A stretch of 64,000 nucleotides of DNA, taken from Serratia proteamaculans (GTDB lineage: Bacteria; Pseudomonadota; Gammaproteobacteria; Enterobacterales; Enterobacteriaceae). A program made the translations under genes and the position numbers. Within the stretch, counting starts at the first letter, position 1. Every line of letters begins with the position of its first letter. A model generated the notes under the pieces. It made no database searches. It was not told the origin of the DNA and was given only the letters and a program-made list of their open reading frames with translations. This document shows positions 45,348 to 55,299 of this stretch, one piece after another. The DNA is taken from contig NZ_SWDE01000001.1 in assembly GCF_013337185.1 (NCBI RefSeq), forward strand, positions 434,001-498,000, given 5' to 3'.

Positions 45348-46802
45348 ATGTCTCTGACTCGCGAAGCTATTGTCACTCATTTAAAAGAAATCGTTGGCCC
45401 GGCACGGGTTATTACTGATGAAGAAGTGCTGAAAAAAAACAGCGTCGATCGGTTCCGCAAATATGCCGATATCCACGGTGTGTTCACCCAGCCGTTACCT
45501 GCGGCGGTCGTCAAGCTGGAGAATACCCAACAGGTGGCTGACGTATTGAAGTTTATGAACGAAAATCGCATCAACTGCGTGCCCCGTACCGGCGCGTCTG
45601 CCACCGAGGGGGGGCTGGAGACGGTGGTAAAAAACTCGGTGGTGCTGGATGGCTCGGGATTGAACCAGGTGATCAGCATCGATATCCGCAATATGCAAGC
45701 TACGGCCCAGTGCGGTGTGCCGCTGGAAGTGCTGGAGAATCAATTGCGGGCGCAGGGGTACACCACCGGACATTCGCCACAGTCCAAGCCGCTGGCACAA
45801 ATGGGTGGGCTGGTGGCAACCCGCAGCATCGGTCAACTGTCTACGTTATACGGAGCGATTGAAGACATGGTGGTGGGGCTGGAGGCGGTGTTCCCCAATG
45901 GCACCATTACCCGGATCAAAAATGTGCCGCGCCGTGCGGCCGGGCCAGATATTCGCCATGTGATTATCGGCAACGAAGGGGCGCTGTGCTACATCACCGA
46001 AGTGACAGTCAAAATTTTCAAATACACGCCGGAGAACAACCTGTTTTATGGCTATACCCTCGACAACATGCAAACCGGTTTCGACATCCTGCGTGAAGTG
46101 ATGGTCGATGGCTACCGTCCATCCATCGCCCGACTCTATGATGCGGAAGACGGCACTCAGCACTTTACTCATTTTGCCAAAGGGAAATGCGTGCTGATCT
46201 TTATGGCTGAAGGGGCAAAAGGCATTGCGCAGGCGACCGGTGCCGGTATTGAGGCGATCGTACAGCGCCATGCTGAGTGCCATAAAGTGGACAGCAAACT
46301 GATCGAACAGTGGTTCAATAATCTGAACTGGGGGCCGGAGAAAGTAGAGGCAGAACGCGTACAGATTATGAAAACCAATAATATGGGGTTCACCACCGAG
46401 GTTTCTGGTGACTGGGCGAGTATCAACACCATCTATGAAAACGTGATCCACCGGATACGTACCGAATTCCCCCATGTCGCGGACATCACCATGCTGGGTG
46501 GCCACTCTTCCCACAGCTATATCAATGGCACCAATATGTACTTCGTTTACGACTACAACGTAGTGGGCTGCAAGCCAGAGGAGGAGATCGACAAGTACCA
46601 CAATCCGTTGAACAAGATTATCGTCGAGGAAACCCTTAAACAGGGCGGATCTATGGTGCATCACCATGGTATCGGCAAGCATCGCACACACTGGACCAAA
46701 GACGAGCACGGCAGTGCTTATTACATCCTGAAAGCGTTGAAAGAGGTTTACGATCCCAACGGCATTATGAACACCGGCACCATTTATCCGCTGGAGAAGT
46801 AA
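45348..46802 (+). CDS. ygcU: FAD-linked oxidase YgcU
   Basis: This 484-residue protein belongs to the GlcD/alkyldihydroxyacetonephosphate-synthase-type FAD oxidase family. The FAD-binding region reads PRTGASATEGG and HSPQSKPLAQMGGLVATRS, and the C-terminal domain holds HHHGIG near the substrate site. It matches E. coli YgcU in length and sequence. AGGAAGG precedes the ATG. As second gene of the ygcW transcript it likely oxidises a hydroxy acid or phosphorylated polyol. Electron acceptor unknown. Confidence 0.9.
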   Translation: MSLTREAIVTHLKEIVGPARVITDEEVLKKNSVDRFRKYADIHGVFTQPLPAAVVKLENTQQVADVLKFMNENRINCVPRTGASATEGGLETVVKNSVVLDGSGLNQVISIDIRNMQATAQCGVPLEVLENQLRAQGYTTGHSPQSKPLAQMGGLVATRSIGQLSTLYGAIEDMVVGLEAVFPNGTITRIKNVPRRAAGPDIRHVIIGNEGALCYITEVTVKIFKYTPENNLFYGYTLDNMQTGFDILREVMVDGYRPSIARLYDAEDGTQHFTHFAKGKCVLIFMAEGAKGIAQATGAGIEAIVQRHAECHKVDSKLIEQWFNNLNWGPEKVEAERVQIMKTNNMGFTTEVSGDWASINTIYENVIHRIRTEFPHVADITMLGGHSSHSYINGTNMYFVYDYNVVGCKPEEEIDKYHNPLNKIIVEETLKQGGSMVHHHGIGKHRTHWTKDEHGSAYYILKALKEVYDPNGIMNTGTIYPLEK

Positions 46803-46812
46803 TCTTGCAACT

Positions 46813-46830
46813 GGCCCGGTTTACCGGGCC
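46813..46830 (+). terminator. Stem-loop after ygcU
   Basis: GGCCCGG at 46813-46819 and CCGGGCC at 46824-46830 form a 7-bp stem with a TTTA loop just after ygcU. There is no U-run, so it may be rho-assisted. Confidence 0.5.
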
Positions 46831-47016
46831 TCCTCGGTGGTCTGCAAGTTCCCGCGATGTTTTTCCCCCCAGGTACACAGCATATCTATGATTGTTGGCA
46901 CAACACCGTGAGCGAGTGTTTTATTTAAAATAAAACGGCATCTCTCTGATAGTAATCAGGGTTTAGTCTATGATTACCCTTGGTGCATTTTACCCTCATA
47001 AATAAGTGAGTATGCA

Positions 47017-48507
47017 ATGCGTAAATCCCTGATTGCTTTTTCCCTGATGTCAGCATTCATCAGTACGGCTTCATTCGCCAACACGCCAGCGTCGCTCGAA
47101 AAAGCGGCTCTTCATGGCAATGAAACTATTGCTACGCCCGGCGGTAACGTTGAGCTCATTAACTCTCATATCTCAGATAAAAGTTCTCAGTTACTGTTTG
47201 ATGAAATGGATTTGCAGCGAGCCTCTCAGGCCTACATCTGGTCTACCCCCTACGTCAGTATGACGTCCTGGCGTGATAACCAGAATAAGGTGTTTGGCAC
47301 TGGTCAGGCTGGCGTATTCGCCGTACTCAGCAGCTATAACGAGAAGCTGGGCATTGTCACTGCCAACCTGACCACGCCGTATATTTTCTCATTTTCTGAT
47401 TTATCAAAAGGCCCACTGGTTATCAATTATCCGGCAGGAAAAACCGCTGGTGGCATTCTGGATTTCTGGCAACGCCCGGTCGCGGACCTCGGCTTAACCG
47501 GTCCGGATGGCGGTAAAGGGGGTAAATACATCATTGTGGGTCCCGAGGACGATGTCAGTAAATACAAGGCTGATGACACCTTCGTTTTTCAGTCTGCGAC
47601 CAACAACATCATGGTCGGAACGCGTATTCTTGATACCGCCGCAGATGCGAAAGAAACATTCAAATCGCAGCTGACAATGAGTTCGGTCGATGGCAAAAAA
47701 GCCGATATTCGTTTTGTTGAAGGTGTGGACAAAAAGTGGTCGGCTACTGCTCCGCGGGGTCTGGCCTACTGGAAAATGCTGAGCGATATTATCAATCAGG
47801 AGCCGGTTCGCGAGCAGGATAAAGCCTGGCTGGCGATGCTCGAGCCACTGGGTATCGTGAAAGGCAAGCCTTTTAATCCGGATGCGCGCCAGAAAATGCT
47901 GCTGGAAAAAGGGGCGGCACTGGGCGAACTGATGACCCGTAACCTACAGATTAATCCGCGCTATACCTCGGTATACTGGCCCGGTACACAGTGGTACAAG
48001 AGCTTCGACTTCAACCTGTCACAGGAAACCGATACCAAAATACAGCTTGATGAGCGGGCTACCTGGTTCTATGAAGCGGTATCGAGTACTAAAGGGATGG
48101 TTCAGCCGCAGGTCGGTGCCGGACAGGTCTATATGACGACCAAACGTGACAGTCATGGTGACCTGCTGCGGGCGGATAAAAACTACAAACTGCATGTGCC
48201 AAAAGATGTACCGGTCGGCCAGTTCTGGTCGCTGACACTGTACAGTGAAAATACCCGCCGTGCTTATGACAGTGGTGAAGGGACTATTCGTAGTGCAAGC
48301 CTGGATAGTCGTATGCAGGACCTGGTTAAAAATGCTGACGGTTCGGTAGATTTGTATATCGGACCAACCGCGGCGAAAGGATTTGAGAAAAATCATATGA
48401 AAACCGTGGGAACGGATGGATGGTTCGTCTATTTCCGTCTGTATGCCCCGGAACAGGCCTTCTTCGACAAATCATTCAAGCTGGGCGATTTCCAGCGTCT
48501 GAACTAA
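47017..48507 (+). CDS. Exported DUF1254/DUF1214 protein, copy 1
   Basis: This 496-residue protein has a signal peptide (MRKSLIAFSLMSAFI..., ending ASFA) and the DUF1254 domain in the N-terminal half followed by a DUF1214 domain, with the WSLTLYSENTRRAY segment in the latter. Members are periplasmic or secreted and of unknown biochemical role. It lies 42 bases before a second DUF1254 gene in the same direction, so the two form an operon that ends at an intrinsic terminator at 49988. The 214-base upstream gap holds its promoter. Confidence 0.85.
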   Translation: MRKSLIAFSLMSAFISTASFANTPASLEKAALHGNETIATPGGNVELINSHISDKSSQLLFDEMDLQRASQAYIWSTPYVSMTSWRDNQNKVFGTGQAGVFAVLSSYNEKLGIVTANLTTPYIFSFSDLSKGPLVINYPAGKTAGGILDFWQRPVADLGLTGPDGGKGGKYIIVGPEDDVSKYKADDTFVFQSATNNIMVGTRILDTAADAKETFKSQLTMSSVDGKKADIRFVEGVDKKWSATAPRGLAYWKMLSDIINQEPVREQDKAWLAMLEPLGIVKGKPFNPDARQKMLLEKGAALGELMTRNLQINPRYTSVYWPGTQWYKSFDFNLSQETDTKIQLDERATWFYEAVSSTKGMVQPQVGAGQVYMTTKRDSHGDLLRADKNYKLHVPKDVPVGQFWSLTLYSENTRRAYDSGEGTIRSASLDSRMQDLVKNADGSVDLYIGPTAAKGFEKNHMKTVGTDGWFVYFRLYAPEQAFFDKSFKLGDFQRLN

Positions 48508-48549
48508 TTATCTCGGGCGGTAACTGCTCACGCTTTTTGAGGAATAGTC

Positions 48550-49959
48550 ATGAAACTTACCATTAAAACTGTCGCCATGCTGGTTGCCGCCTCTCTGGCA
48601 TCAGCCGGATTGCCAGCTCTGGCACAGAGTTCTACGGTGACAGGAAGTACCACCACGCTCACTTCTGCCCGGCATCTGACACAGCAACAGATGAACGAAC
48701 TGGCGCAGAAAGCCTATATCTTCACTTACCCGCTGGTGATGAATTATCGCACCATGTACGCACAGTCCATCAAATCAGGTGACTTTGGTCAGTGGTTACA
48801 TCTGGGGGTGTCCAGCCCGAAAGATACGGATATCGTTACCCCAAATGTCGACTCGCCGTATTCTTACGTCTGGCTGGATGTTCGCAGTGAGCCGTGGGTA
48901 CTGACGATGCCAAAAATTGAGAAAAGCCGCTTCTATACCAGCCAATGGGACGACATGTGGGGCTACGTGCTGGGGAATCCGGGGTCGGTCAATGACGGCA
49001 ACGACGGTGTCAGCGTCCTGCTGGCGGGCCCTGACTGGAAAGGTGAAACACCGAAAGGGATCAAGCGTGTTATTCGTGGTGAAAGTGATTTCCTCGGCTC
49101 GCTCACCCGTACTCAGTTGATGGGGGACATGAGTGACCTCAATAACGTGAAGAAGATCCAGCAAGAATATAAAGTGCAGCCGTTGAGCGAATATCTCGGT
49201 ACGGCCAAACCGGCTCCGGCAGCAAAACTCGATTTCCCCGAGTGGAAAGAAGGTGCTGAGATAACCCCGCAGTACTGGGAGTATGTGGCGTTCATGCTGC
49301 AGCACGTGAAGCATAATCCAGCAGACCAGAAAATGTATGACGCCCTGAAGCAACTGGGTATCGGCACTGACGGTAAGCTGGATAGGGCCTCACTGAGTGC
49401 TGAGCAAAAAACGGCGCTGGAACAGGGCATAACGCTTGCGCAGAAAGAGATGAAAGACGTTGGTGATAAAACGAAGGATGCCAGCAAACTCTTCGGCACC
49501 CGCGAGAAGTTGAAACAGGATTACCTGACCCGGGCAATGGGGGTCTATCTGGGGATTTTCGGGAATACCACCGACCAGTCTTTCTATTACTCACTGCTCA
49601 AAGACCAGAACGGACAGATGCTGGATGCGTCAAAGCATGACTATGTCATCAAAATGGCCAAAGCTCAGTTGCCACCGGTCAAATATTTCTGGTCCCTGAC
49701 GCTGTACAGCCTGCCACAACGTCTCCTGGTAGCAAACAGCGATAACCGTTACTCTTTCAGCAACACCACGCCAGGGCTGGTTAAAGGTGATGACGGTTCA
49801 GTCACGTTCTATGTTTCCAGCAAAAAGCCGGATGATAAATCGGTGAACTGGTTACCGGCGCCAGAAGGTCCATTCTGGACTGTCATGCGTACCTACGGCC
49901 CCGATAAATCCATCCTGAATGGTTCATGGAAAGCGCCGGAAGTAAAAGCGGTGAAATAG
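48550..49959 (+). CDS. Exported DUF1254/DUF1214 protein, copy 2
   Basis: This 469-residue protein is a diverged tandem paralogue of the preceding gene: signal peptide (ending PALAQS), DUF1254 (TYPLVMNYRTMY and VTPNVDSPYSYVWLDV) and DUF1214 (YFWSLTLYSLPQRLL, GDDGSVTFYVSSK). GAGGAATAGTC precedes the ATG. The function is unknown. The shared WSLTLYS motif in both copies is the best evidence for common origin. Confidence 0.85.
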   Translation: MKLTIKTVAMLVAASLASAGLPALAQSSTVTGSTTTLTSARHLTQQQMNELAQKAYIFTYPLVMNYRTMYAQSIKSGDFGQWLHLGVSSPKDTDIVTPNVDSPYSYVWLDVRSEPWVLTMPKIEKSRFYTSQWDDMWGYVLGNPGSVNDGNDGVSVLLAGPDWKGETPKGIKRVIRGESDFLGSLTRTQLMGDMSDLNNVKKIQQEYKVQPLSEYLGTAKPAPAAKLDFPEWKEGAEITPQYWEYVAFMLQHVKHNPADQKMYDALKQLGIGTDGKLDRASLSAEQKTALEQGITLAQKEMKDVGDKTKDASKLFGTREKLKQDYLTRAMGVYLGIFGNTTDQSFYYSLLKDQNGQMLDASKHDYVIKMAKAQLPPVKYFWSLTLYSLPQRLLVANSDNRYSFSNTTPGLVKGDDGSVTFYVSSKKPDDKSVNWLPAPEGPFWTVMRTYGPDKSILNGSWKAPEVKAVK

Positions 49960-49987
49960 GCAATTTATCCTCAATCACGCGTTGTCA

Positions 49988-50014
49988 GGGCCAGTCAATA
50001 CGACTGGCCCTTTT
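49988..50014 (+). terminator. Terminator of the DUF1254 operon
   Basis: GGGCCAGTC at 49988-49996 pairs with GACTGGCCC at 50002-50010, followed by TTTTA. Confidence 0.8.
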
Positions 50015-50118
50015 ACATTCAGGCAGTAAACGCCCGTGAGGAAATTTTCACGATGATGCTATCGAGTGATATTTGTTTCCGGGTGCTGCCAGACCATCGT
50101 CGCAGTTGTACATATTAA

Positions 50119-50895
50119 CTATTCGATATGTGCACCAAAACCGCTCCGTCCGGGGGCAATATCGGGTTTGAGGGTTAATGCCGGGATCTCATAGTCCCCT
50201 GCATTCTGCCGTCGGAAGGGGATCGGTGCAGTGTGCGCCAGGTCATCAAGCCGCTGCCCGAGGCGGGCGCTGATCTCGACAAATTTTGTTTCATCCACCC
50301 GGCCGGTACGATAAATGACGAAGGGCGGCAGCACCTCGAAACCGGGGTAATGCAGGATACCATGCTGGATAGGGAACAGGATGTCATCGATCGGGCCATT
50401 GATACCCCGCTCGGTGTAATGCGACTCCCAGCCACCTGTAGTGACAATCAGCATCGCCCGTTTCCCTGCCAGGGTACCTTCGCCATAACGATCTCCCCAA
50501 CGCAAGTCAGAGTGTTCCCCCACGCCATAGGCAAATCCGTAGGCATAGACGCGTTCAACCCAGCCTTTAAGGATTGCCGGCATCGAAAACCACCACAGGG
50601 GAAACTGCAAAATGACCGTATCTGCCCAAAGCAGCTTTTCCTGCTCCAGCTCAATGTCCTGGCTCTGTAGCCCGTTGGCAAAGGCATGCCGGGAATCGAG
50701 TGAGGGATCAAAGCGAGTGCCTGGCGGGGAAACCCTGCTGTCATTGGCATCGAGCGTGGCTTTCCACTGCATGGCATACAGGTCGGAAACCTGTACCTGA
50801 TGCCCGGCAGCCTCCAAACGTTGGACCGAAAAATCCTTGAGTGAACCATTTAACGACTGCGGTTCAGGGTGAGCATAGACCAATAAAACATTCAT
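50119..50895 (-). CDS. NAD(P)H-dependent flavodoxin-fold oxidoreductase (quinone reductase-like)
   Basis: This 258-residue protein has the NQO1/KefF/MdaB fold. The N-terminal FMN or FAD phosphate loop reads LVYAHPEPQSLNGSL, and the central FPLWWFSMPAILKGWVERV strand is the family signature. It would reduce quinones or nitro compounds by two electrons. It is divergent from a LysR gene at 50982, its likely regulator. Length is between MdaB (193) and NQO1 (273). Confidence 0.87.
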   Translation of the reverse strand: MNVLLVYAHPEPQSLNGSLKDFSVQRLEAAGHQVQVSDLYAMQWKATLDANDSRVSPPGTRFDPSLDSRHAFANGLQSQDIELEQEKLLWADTVILQFPLWWFSMPAILKGWVERVYAYGFAYGVGEHSDLRWGDRYGEGTLAGKRAMLIVTTGGWESHYTERGINGPIDDILFPIQHGILHYPGFEVLPPFVIYRTGRVDETKFVEISARLGQRLDDLAHTAPIPFRRQNAGDYEIPALTLKPDIAPGRSGFGAHIE

Positions 50896-50981
50896 AACAG
50901 GACCTCCATGGGTTGATGGAAGTCAGGGTAGGCGCTTATCAGGTATACTAGAAATGAATTTCCAATATTACAGGTATTACT

Positions 50982-51878
50982 GTGAATAATATCAGACGAC
51001 TGGATCTCAATCTGCTGGTAACGCTGGACACCTTGCTGGCCGAGCACAATGTGACCAGGACGGCACAGCGTTTAAATCTGTCGCAGCCGGCGGTCAGTGT
51101 GCATCTTGCCAAACTCAGGGATATCTTTCACGACCCTCTGCTGATGCCGGGGCCGCGCGGCATGCGACCGACCGCACGGGGTGACGAGTTACGTGAACCT
51201 CTGCGCCTGGCACTTGAGGCGTTGGAGCTTGCGGTATCGCCATCAGAACCTTTTGATCCCAGGGTGGCGGATAATACCTGGCGTGTGGCGGCATTCGACT
51301 ACGGTGAGTCGACCATTGTTCAACCGGCGCTGATGGGGTTACGAACTGCGGCACCGCATAGCCGACTGGCAGTGATAGAAACCGTACCCTCACGTATTGC
51401 CAAACAGGCCGAACAAGGCGAGATAGACCTGGCTTTTCATACCCGCGAAGGGTCACCGCCCAACTTGCGTCAGCGTATTTTGTTTAGTGAACGCTATGTG
51501 CTGGTCGGGCGTACGGGGCACCCTGGGTTGCAAAATCCGCCATCGTTGAGCCAGTTTTGCGAGTTGGAACATGTGATGGTATCGCCGGACGGCGGAGGTT
51601 TTTTCGGTATCACCGACAAAGTACTGGCAGAAGCCGGTTTAACCCGGCGGGTGGTGCTTTCCGTACCACACTTTCTGTTTGTGATCTCGGTGCTGGCAAA
51701 TTCAGATCTGGTGGCGATGCTGCCATCGCGGCTGGTACGCAACAACGGTGCGCTGCAGGTGGTCGAACCGCCGGTTGAGGTGCCGGGGTTCGAAATGACC
51801 ATGTTGTGGCATGAACGTTCTCATCGCGATCCGGCACATCAATGGCTACGTGAGCATATTGTTGCCTCGGTTGGCTGA
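50982..51878 (+). CDS. LysR-family regulator (NodD/NahR-like)
   Basis: This 298-residue protein has the NodD-type start DLNLLVTLDTLLAEHNVTRTA and helix-turn-helix LSQPAVSVHLAKLR. It is divergent from the quinone-reductase-like gene and probably controls it in response to a quinone or aromatic compound. The stop is three bases from the convergent TDT transporter stop. Confidence 0.86.
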   Translation: MNNIRRLDLNLLVTLDTLLAEHNVTRTAQRLNLSQPAVSVHLAKLRDIFHDPLLMPGPRGMRPTARGDELREPLRLALEALELAVSPSEPFDPRVADNTWRVAAFDYGESTIVQPALMGLRTAAPHSRLAVIETVPSRIAKQAEQGEIDLAFHTREGSPPNLRQRILFSERYVLVGRTGHPGLQNPPSLSQFCELEHVMVSPDGGGFFGITDKVLAEAGLTRRVVLSVPHFLFVISVLANSDLVAMLPSRLVRNNGALQVVEPPVEVPGFEMTMLWHERSHRDPAHQWLREHIVASVG

Positions 51879-51881
51879 GGC

Positions 51882-52865
51882 TCAGGGATGCCTGCTGTAT
51901 TTCAGTAATTTACCCTGAAGCAGCAACATCAGCGTACGCACAAACAACAGACCAATCAGTAGATTGCTGAAGACAAAAAGGGGTAATGCGAGCGCAGACA
52001 ATATTCCTTCCTGGCTTGTATGCCCCAGATGCAGGGCAGTGGTCGCCAGGGCTGAAAGTCCGAATGAGAAGCTCCAGAACGAGACATTGAAGGGACCTTT
52101 CAGATACCAGGGAAGCAGACGCACGATAAACAACAGTTGCAGCAGACCATAGCCGAAAAGCATTTTGGCCAGTACGTCCGCTTCCCCCCCGTTAATCGCC
52201 AGCCAGGCACTGCAGGCCACCAGAGCCGGAGCCAGTTGGATGCCGAGAGAAAGGCGAACCGGTGCCGGCATTTCGCCCTGGTTGCGCAACCGCTGCAAAA
52301 TGGTCGGCTCCAGGCTTAGCCAGGAAAGGATCCCCGCCCCCAGAAACAGCAGGCCCAGATCCTGATAGCCCAATGCACCGCAGGCCATGCAGCTGATAAA
52401 GTTGTTGGCGACCGTTGGCAAATAAAGCCCGGGCGTGGTGGCTTCAACAGGATGAGCCCCGCGCCACAAACCGGCACTTTGCCAGGCGGCATAGCTCAGC
52501 TGTGCCACGGCCCCCACGGCAAATATCGCGACGGCCAGTGAACGCCACCAGGGCACCACACCAATGGCGACCAGAATGGTAGTAGCCGGGAGCAAACTGA
52601 CATAGCTGCTTATCAGTGGATGCTCAATTTCTGCTTTCACGCTGTGGGGAAACCGCAGCAGGCGGTATAAAAATGCGCAGGCCAGCAAAAACCAAAGGGT
52701 GACGGCGATAACGACCAGTGCCTCACCAATCATTGAGGAAACAGGCAGGATAGTAGCCGCATAACGCCAACCAAAACCCGAGCCAATGATCCCCAATACC
52801 ATGCCAAAGTAGCCGGCAGGTAGATCGAGGAAACGCGGTGCATTGTTTAAAATAGGCTTATTCAT
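51882..52865 (-). CDS. TDT/SLAC1-family transporter (TehA-like), copy 1
   Basis: This 327-residue inner-membrane protein has about ten helices and the TDT signature near the N-terminus ([19 protein letters not shown]) and the WWRS loop. TehA-like proteins are anion channels linked to tellurite resistance or dicarboxylate export. It is downstream of the copper receptor gene on the same strand across 134 bases and could be cotranscribed or independent. Confidence 0.84.
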   Translation of the reverse strand: MNKPILNNAPRFLDLPAGYFGMVLGIIGSGFGWRYAATILPVSSMIGEALVVIAVTLWFLLACAFLYRLLRFPHSVKAEIEHPLISSYVSLLPATTILVAIGVVPWWRSLAVAIFAVGAVAQLSYAAWQSAGLWRGAHPVEATTPGLYLPTVANNFISCMACGALGYQDLGLLFLGAGILSWLSLEPTILQRLRNQGEMPAPVRLSLGIQLAPALVACSAWLAINGGEADVLAKMLFGYGLLQLLFIVRLLPWYLKGPFNVSFWSFSFGLSALATTALHLGHTSQEGILSALALPLFVFSNLLIGLLFVRTLMLLLQGKLLKYSRHP

Positions 52866-52999
52866 TTTGTTTATATTTTCAAAAATATTTTAAGCGATCT
52901 TAGCGAGTTTGGGATGGGGAAGCAATAATACTTAGGGAATGAGAACAGGCTCGAGAGGGGCTTGACCGGGCGATGATAATCACCACCCGGCTCCGTTAG

Positions 53000-55057
53000 T
53001 TAGAAGGTGACGTTGACCTTGGCCCAGAGGGTACGCCCTGGCTCATTTACCGAAGTATTCGATGAATAACCGAAGGTGCTGTTGCCTGCCAGATTGAGGT
53101 GCTCGCTGTAGGTTTTGTTGAAGATGTTATCCAGGCCGGTGCTGAGTTTGACCTGCGGATGGGCCTTGTAGGCCACATTGGCGGAAAGCACGCCAAAGCC
53201 CGGGCTGTCGGCAAAGTCTTTACCCACCACGTTACCCTGATTGATCGCCACACGGTGCTGGCTACTGACCAGACGCCAAAGGCCGGTGCTGCTCCAGTCG
53301 CCACGTTCGTAGGTTAAACCCAGGCGCGCTTCCAGCGGCGGAATTTGGGGCAGTGGCTGGTGGTCAGTGGTGTTTTTACCCCAGGCATAGGCCAGACTGG
53401 CATCGGTTTTCCAGTGCTCGGCAAGTTGGTACCCCATACCCATTTCACCGCCCATAATGGTGGCATTCACGTTATCGGCCTGACTAATACGAACATGGTG
53501 CGGATCGTATTTGAACAGGATAAAGTCATTCACATGACCCAGATACGCGGACACCCAACTGTTAAAGCGCTTGTCGGTGTATTGCGCGCCGATATCGATT
53601 TGCGTGGTCTTTTCACTCTTCACGCTATCAAACGGGCTTTTACTGCCGTCCGGCCCCAGAGTCGGGGAGAACAGTTCCCAGTAGTCAGGGAAACGTTCGG
53701 TATAACCAATCCCGGCGTAAACCATCAGCGGCATGCCGGCAAGCGTATGCTCAATGCGCGTAAAACCGCTCGGCAAGGTATCGGAACGTTCACGCTCATT
53801 AGCCGATTGATAGTTATCCACCAGGCTGCGATCAAGGCGCACACCGCTGATAATCTTGCTTTGTTCGGTCGCGGTCCAGGTCAGTTCGCCAAAAGCGCCG
53901 TAGTTATGAAATTGCGCATCCTTCTGCCAGCCGTCGCCCTGTTTATTGCGGTGAGTGTTGGTTTGCGTATCCATGCCGCTTTCCAGCTTGAAATCTTGCC
54001 ATAGCCAGGTCCCCATGACGCGTCCGCCGACGGTGCGGCGATCCAGTTGCATCGTCATCCCCATATTCATATGACCCATGCCCATATGTCCCATCGCCAT
54101 GCCGCCCTGACCGGGGGAGCGAAGGGTGACGTTATCCATCACATGGTTGGCATAGTTGTAATAAACCTGAGCTTCGAGCTTGTCCAGCACCTCGCCAATG
54201 TTGGACTTTTCAAACCGCATGCCCAGGCTTTCACGCTTGAACTGTGAACCGTCCATGCTGCGCCCGGCATAACGTGCTTCGCCATTACCCCGGCCCATGG
54301 TCACTTCCAGCAGGGTATCGCTGTCTGGCGTCCAGCCCAGCGCCATATCCCCATTCCATTTATCCCAGCGCGATGGCACGCGATCACCATTGCCATCCTG
54401 ATAGTCGTTGGAACGCGATTTGTTGCCCATCAGGCGCAAATAGCCTTGTTCGCCCCCCAGACTGGCGTCGATATTTTCATCCCAGCGACCGTTAGAACCG
54501 GCCAATACGCTGGCATTGCCCTTGATGCCGGGCTTGTCAAAGCGCGGACGCTCACGTTCGAAACGTACCGTTCCCGCCGAGGAGCCAGGCCCCCAGAGCA
54601 CCGTCTGCGGGCCTTTGGTGATGGTCAGCAGGTCATAGCTTTCCGGTGAGATATAGGACGTCGGGGCATCCATTCTTGCCGGGCAGGCACCCAACATTTC
54701 GCCACCGTCGGTCAGAATTTTCAGTCGTGAGCCAAACATGCCGCGGAACACCGGATCGCCATTGGTACCGCCGTTACGGATCTGTGAGAAGCCCGGAATG
54801 GTTTTCAGATAATCCGAGCCATCGCTGGCCGGCACCGGCTGACGCGGCGTTTTAGGCGATGTCACTATGGTCATCGGTGAATAGAGTGGCGCAGTCACGG
54901 TAATGACGTCACCGTCGTTGGTTTTGACGGCAACATCATGCTGATGTTGTTCTGCGGCATGGCCATTGAAGGCCACCAGAGCAAACAAAGGCATCGCCGC
55001 AGTAATATGCAGTGACAGAGGGTGTTTTTTATAATTCTTGGTTTTACCGAACATCAT
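53000..55057 (-). CDS. TonB-dependent copper receptor (OprC-like)
   Basis: This 685-residue outer-membrane receptor has a signal peptide (ending NGHAAE), a plug with FSQIRNGGTNGDPVFRGMFGSR and a 22-strand-type barrel ending in WAKVNVTF. The segment GACPARMDAPTSY (Cys-x3-Met) and a Met/His-rich stretch (GHMGMGHMNMGM) match copper receptors such as OprC/NosA, where Cys, Met and His bind copper. It takes up copper with TonB energy. The DUF2946 gene, a common partner of copper receptors, lies upstream on the same strand 242 bases away. Confidence 0.9.
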   Translation of the reverse strand: MMFGKTKNYKKHPLSLHITAAMPLFALVAFNGHAAEQHQHDVAVKTNDGDVITVTAPLYSPMTIVTSPKTPRQPVPASDGSDYLKTIPGFSQIRNGGTNGDPVFRGMFGSRLKILTDGGEMLGACPARMDAPTSYISPESYDLLTITKGPQTVLWGPGSSAGTVRFERERPRFDKPGIKGNASVLAGSNGRWDENIDASLGGEQGYLRLMGNKSRSNDYQDGNGDRVPSRWDKWNGDMALGWTPDSDTLLEVTMGRGNGEARYAGRSMDGSQFKRESLGMRFEKSNIGEVLDKLEAQVYYNYANHVMDNVTLRSPGQGGMAMGHMGMGHMNMGMTMQLDRRTVGGRVMGTWLWQDFKLESGMDTQTNTHRNKQGDGWQKDAQFHNYGAFGELTWTATEQSKIISGVRLDRSLVDNYQSANERERSDTLPSGFTRIEHTLAGMPLMVYAGIGYTERFPDYWELFSPTLGPDGSKSPFDSVKSEKTTQIDIGAQYTDKRFNSWVSAYLGHVNDFILFKYDPHHVRISQADNVNATIMGGEMGMGYQLAEHWKTDASLAYAWGKNTTDHQPLPQIPPLEARLGLTYERGDWSSTGLWRLVSSQHRVAINQGNVVGKDFADSPGFGVLSANVAYKAHPQVKLSTGLDNIFNKTYSEHLNLAGNSTFGYSSNTSVNEPGRTLWAKVNVTF

Positions 55058-55299
55058 CGTTCCTTAATGCAAATTTTGAAGCTAAACGTATTTTTATATC
55101 GCGACCGGTTATTATTTAGGCATAGTAGTGCCCGGAGCATCATGCCGCCGTAAATAAGGGTTCGTCCTCGCCATAGCGGATTAATAACGCCAGTCGAGTT
55201 GCGATAAATAATGATCTGCAGCAGTAAATCTGACAGGCGTACGTCAACTCCTGATTGAATTATCTCAACAGGAATAATTTGGCTGCAGTCTATTAATTT

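Noticed and set aside
45846..46709. A 287-codon minus-strand frame opposite ygcU
   Set aside because: Antisense to a clear FAD oxidase with matching codon-position bias; no recognisable motifs.
55190..55225. Possible Fur-like site (GATAAATAATGATC) before the copper receptor
   Set aside because: Only a partial match to the Fur consensus, and a copper receptor is not expected to be Fur-controlled; left out of the features.
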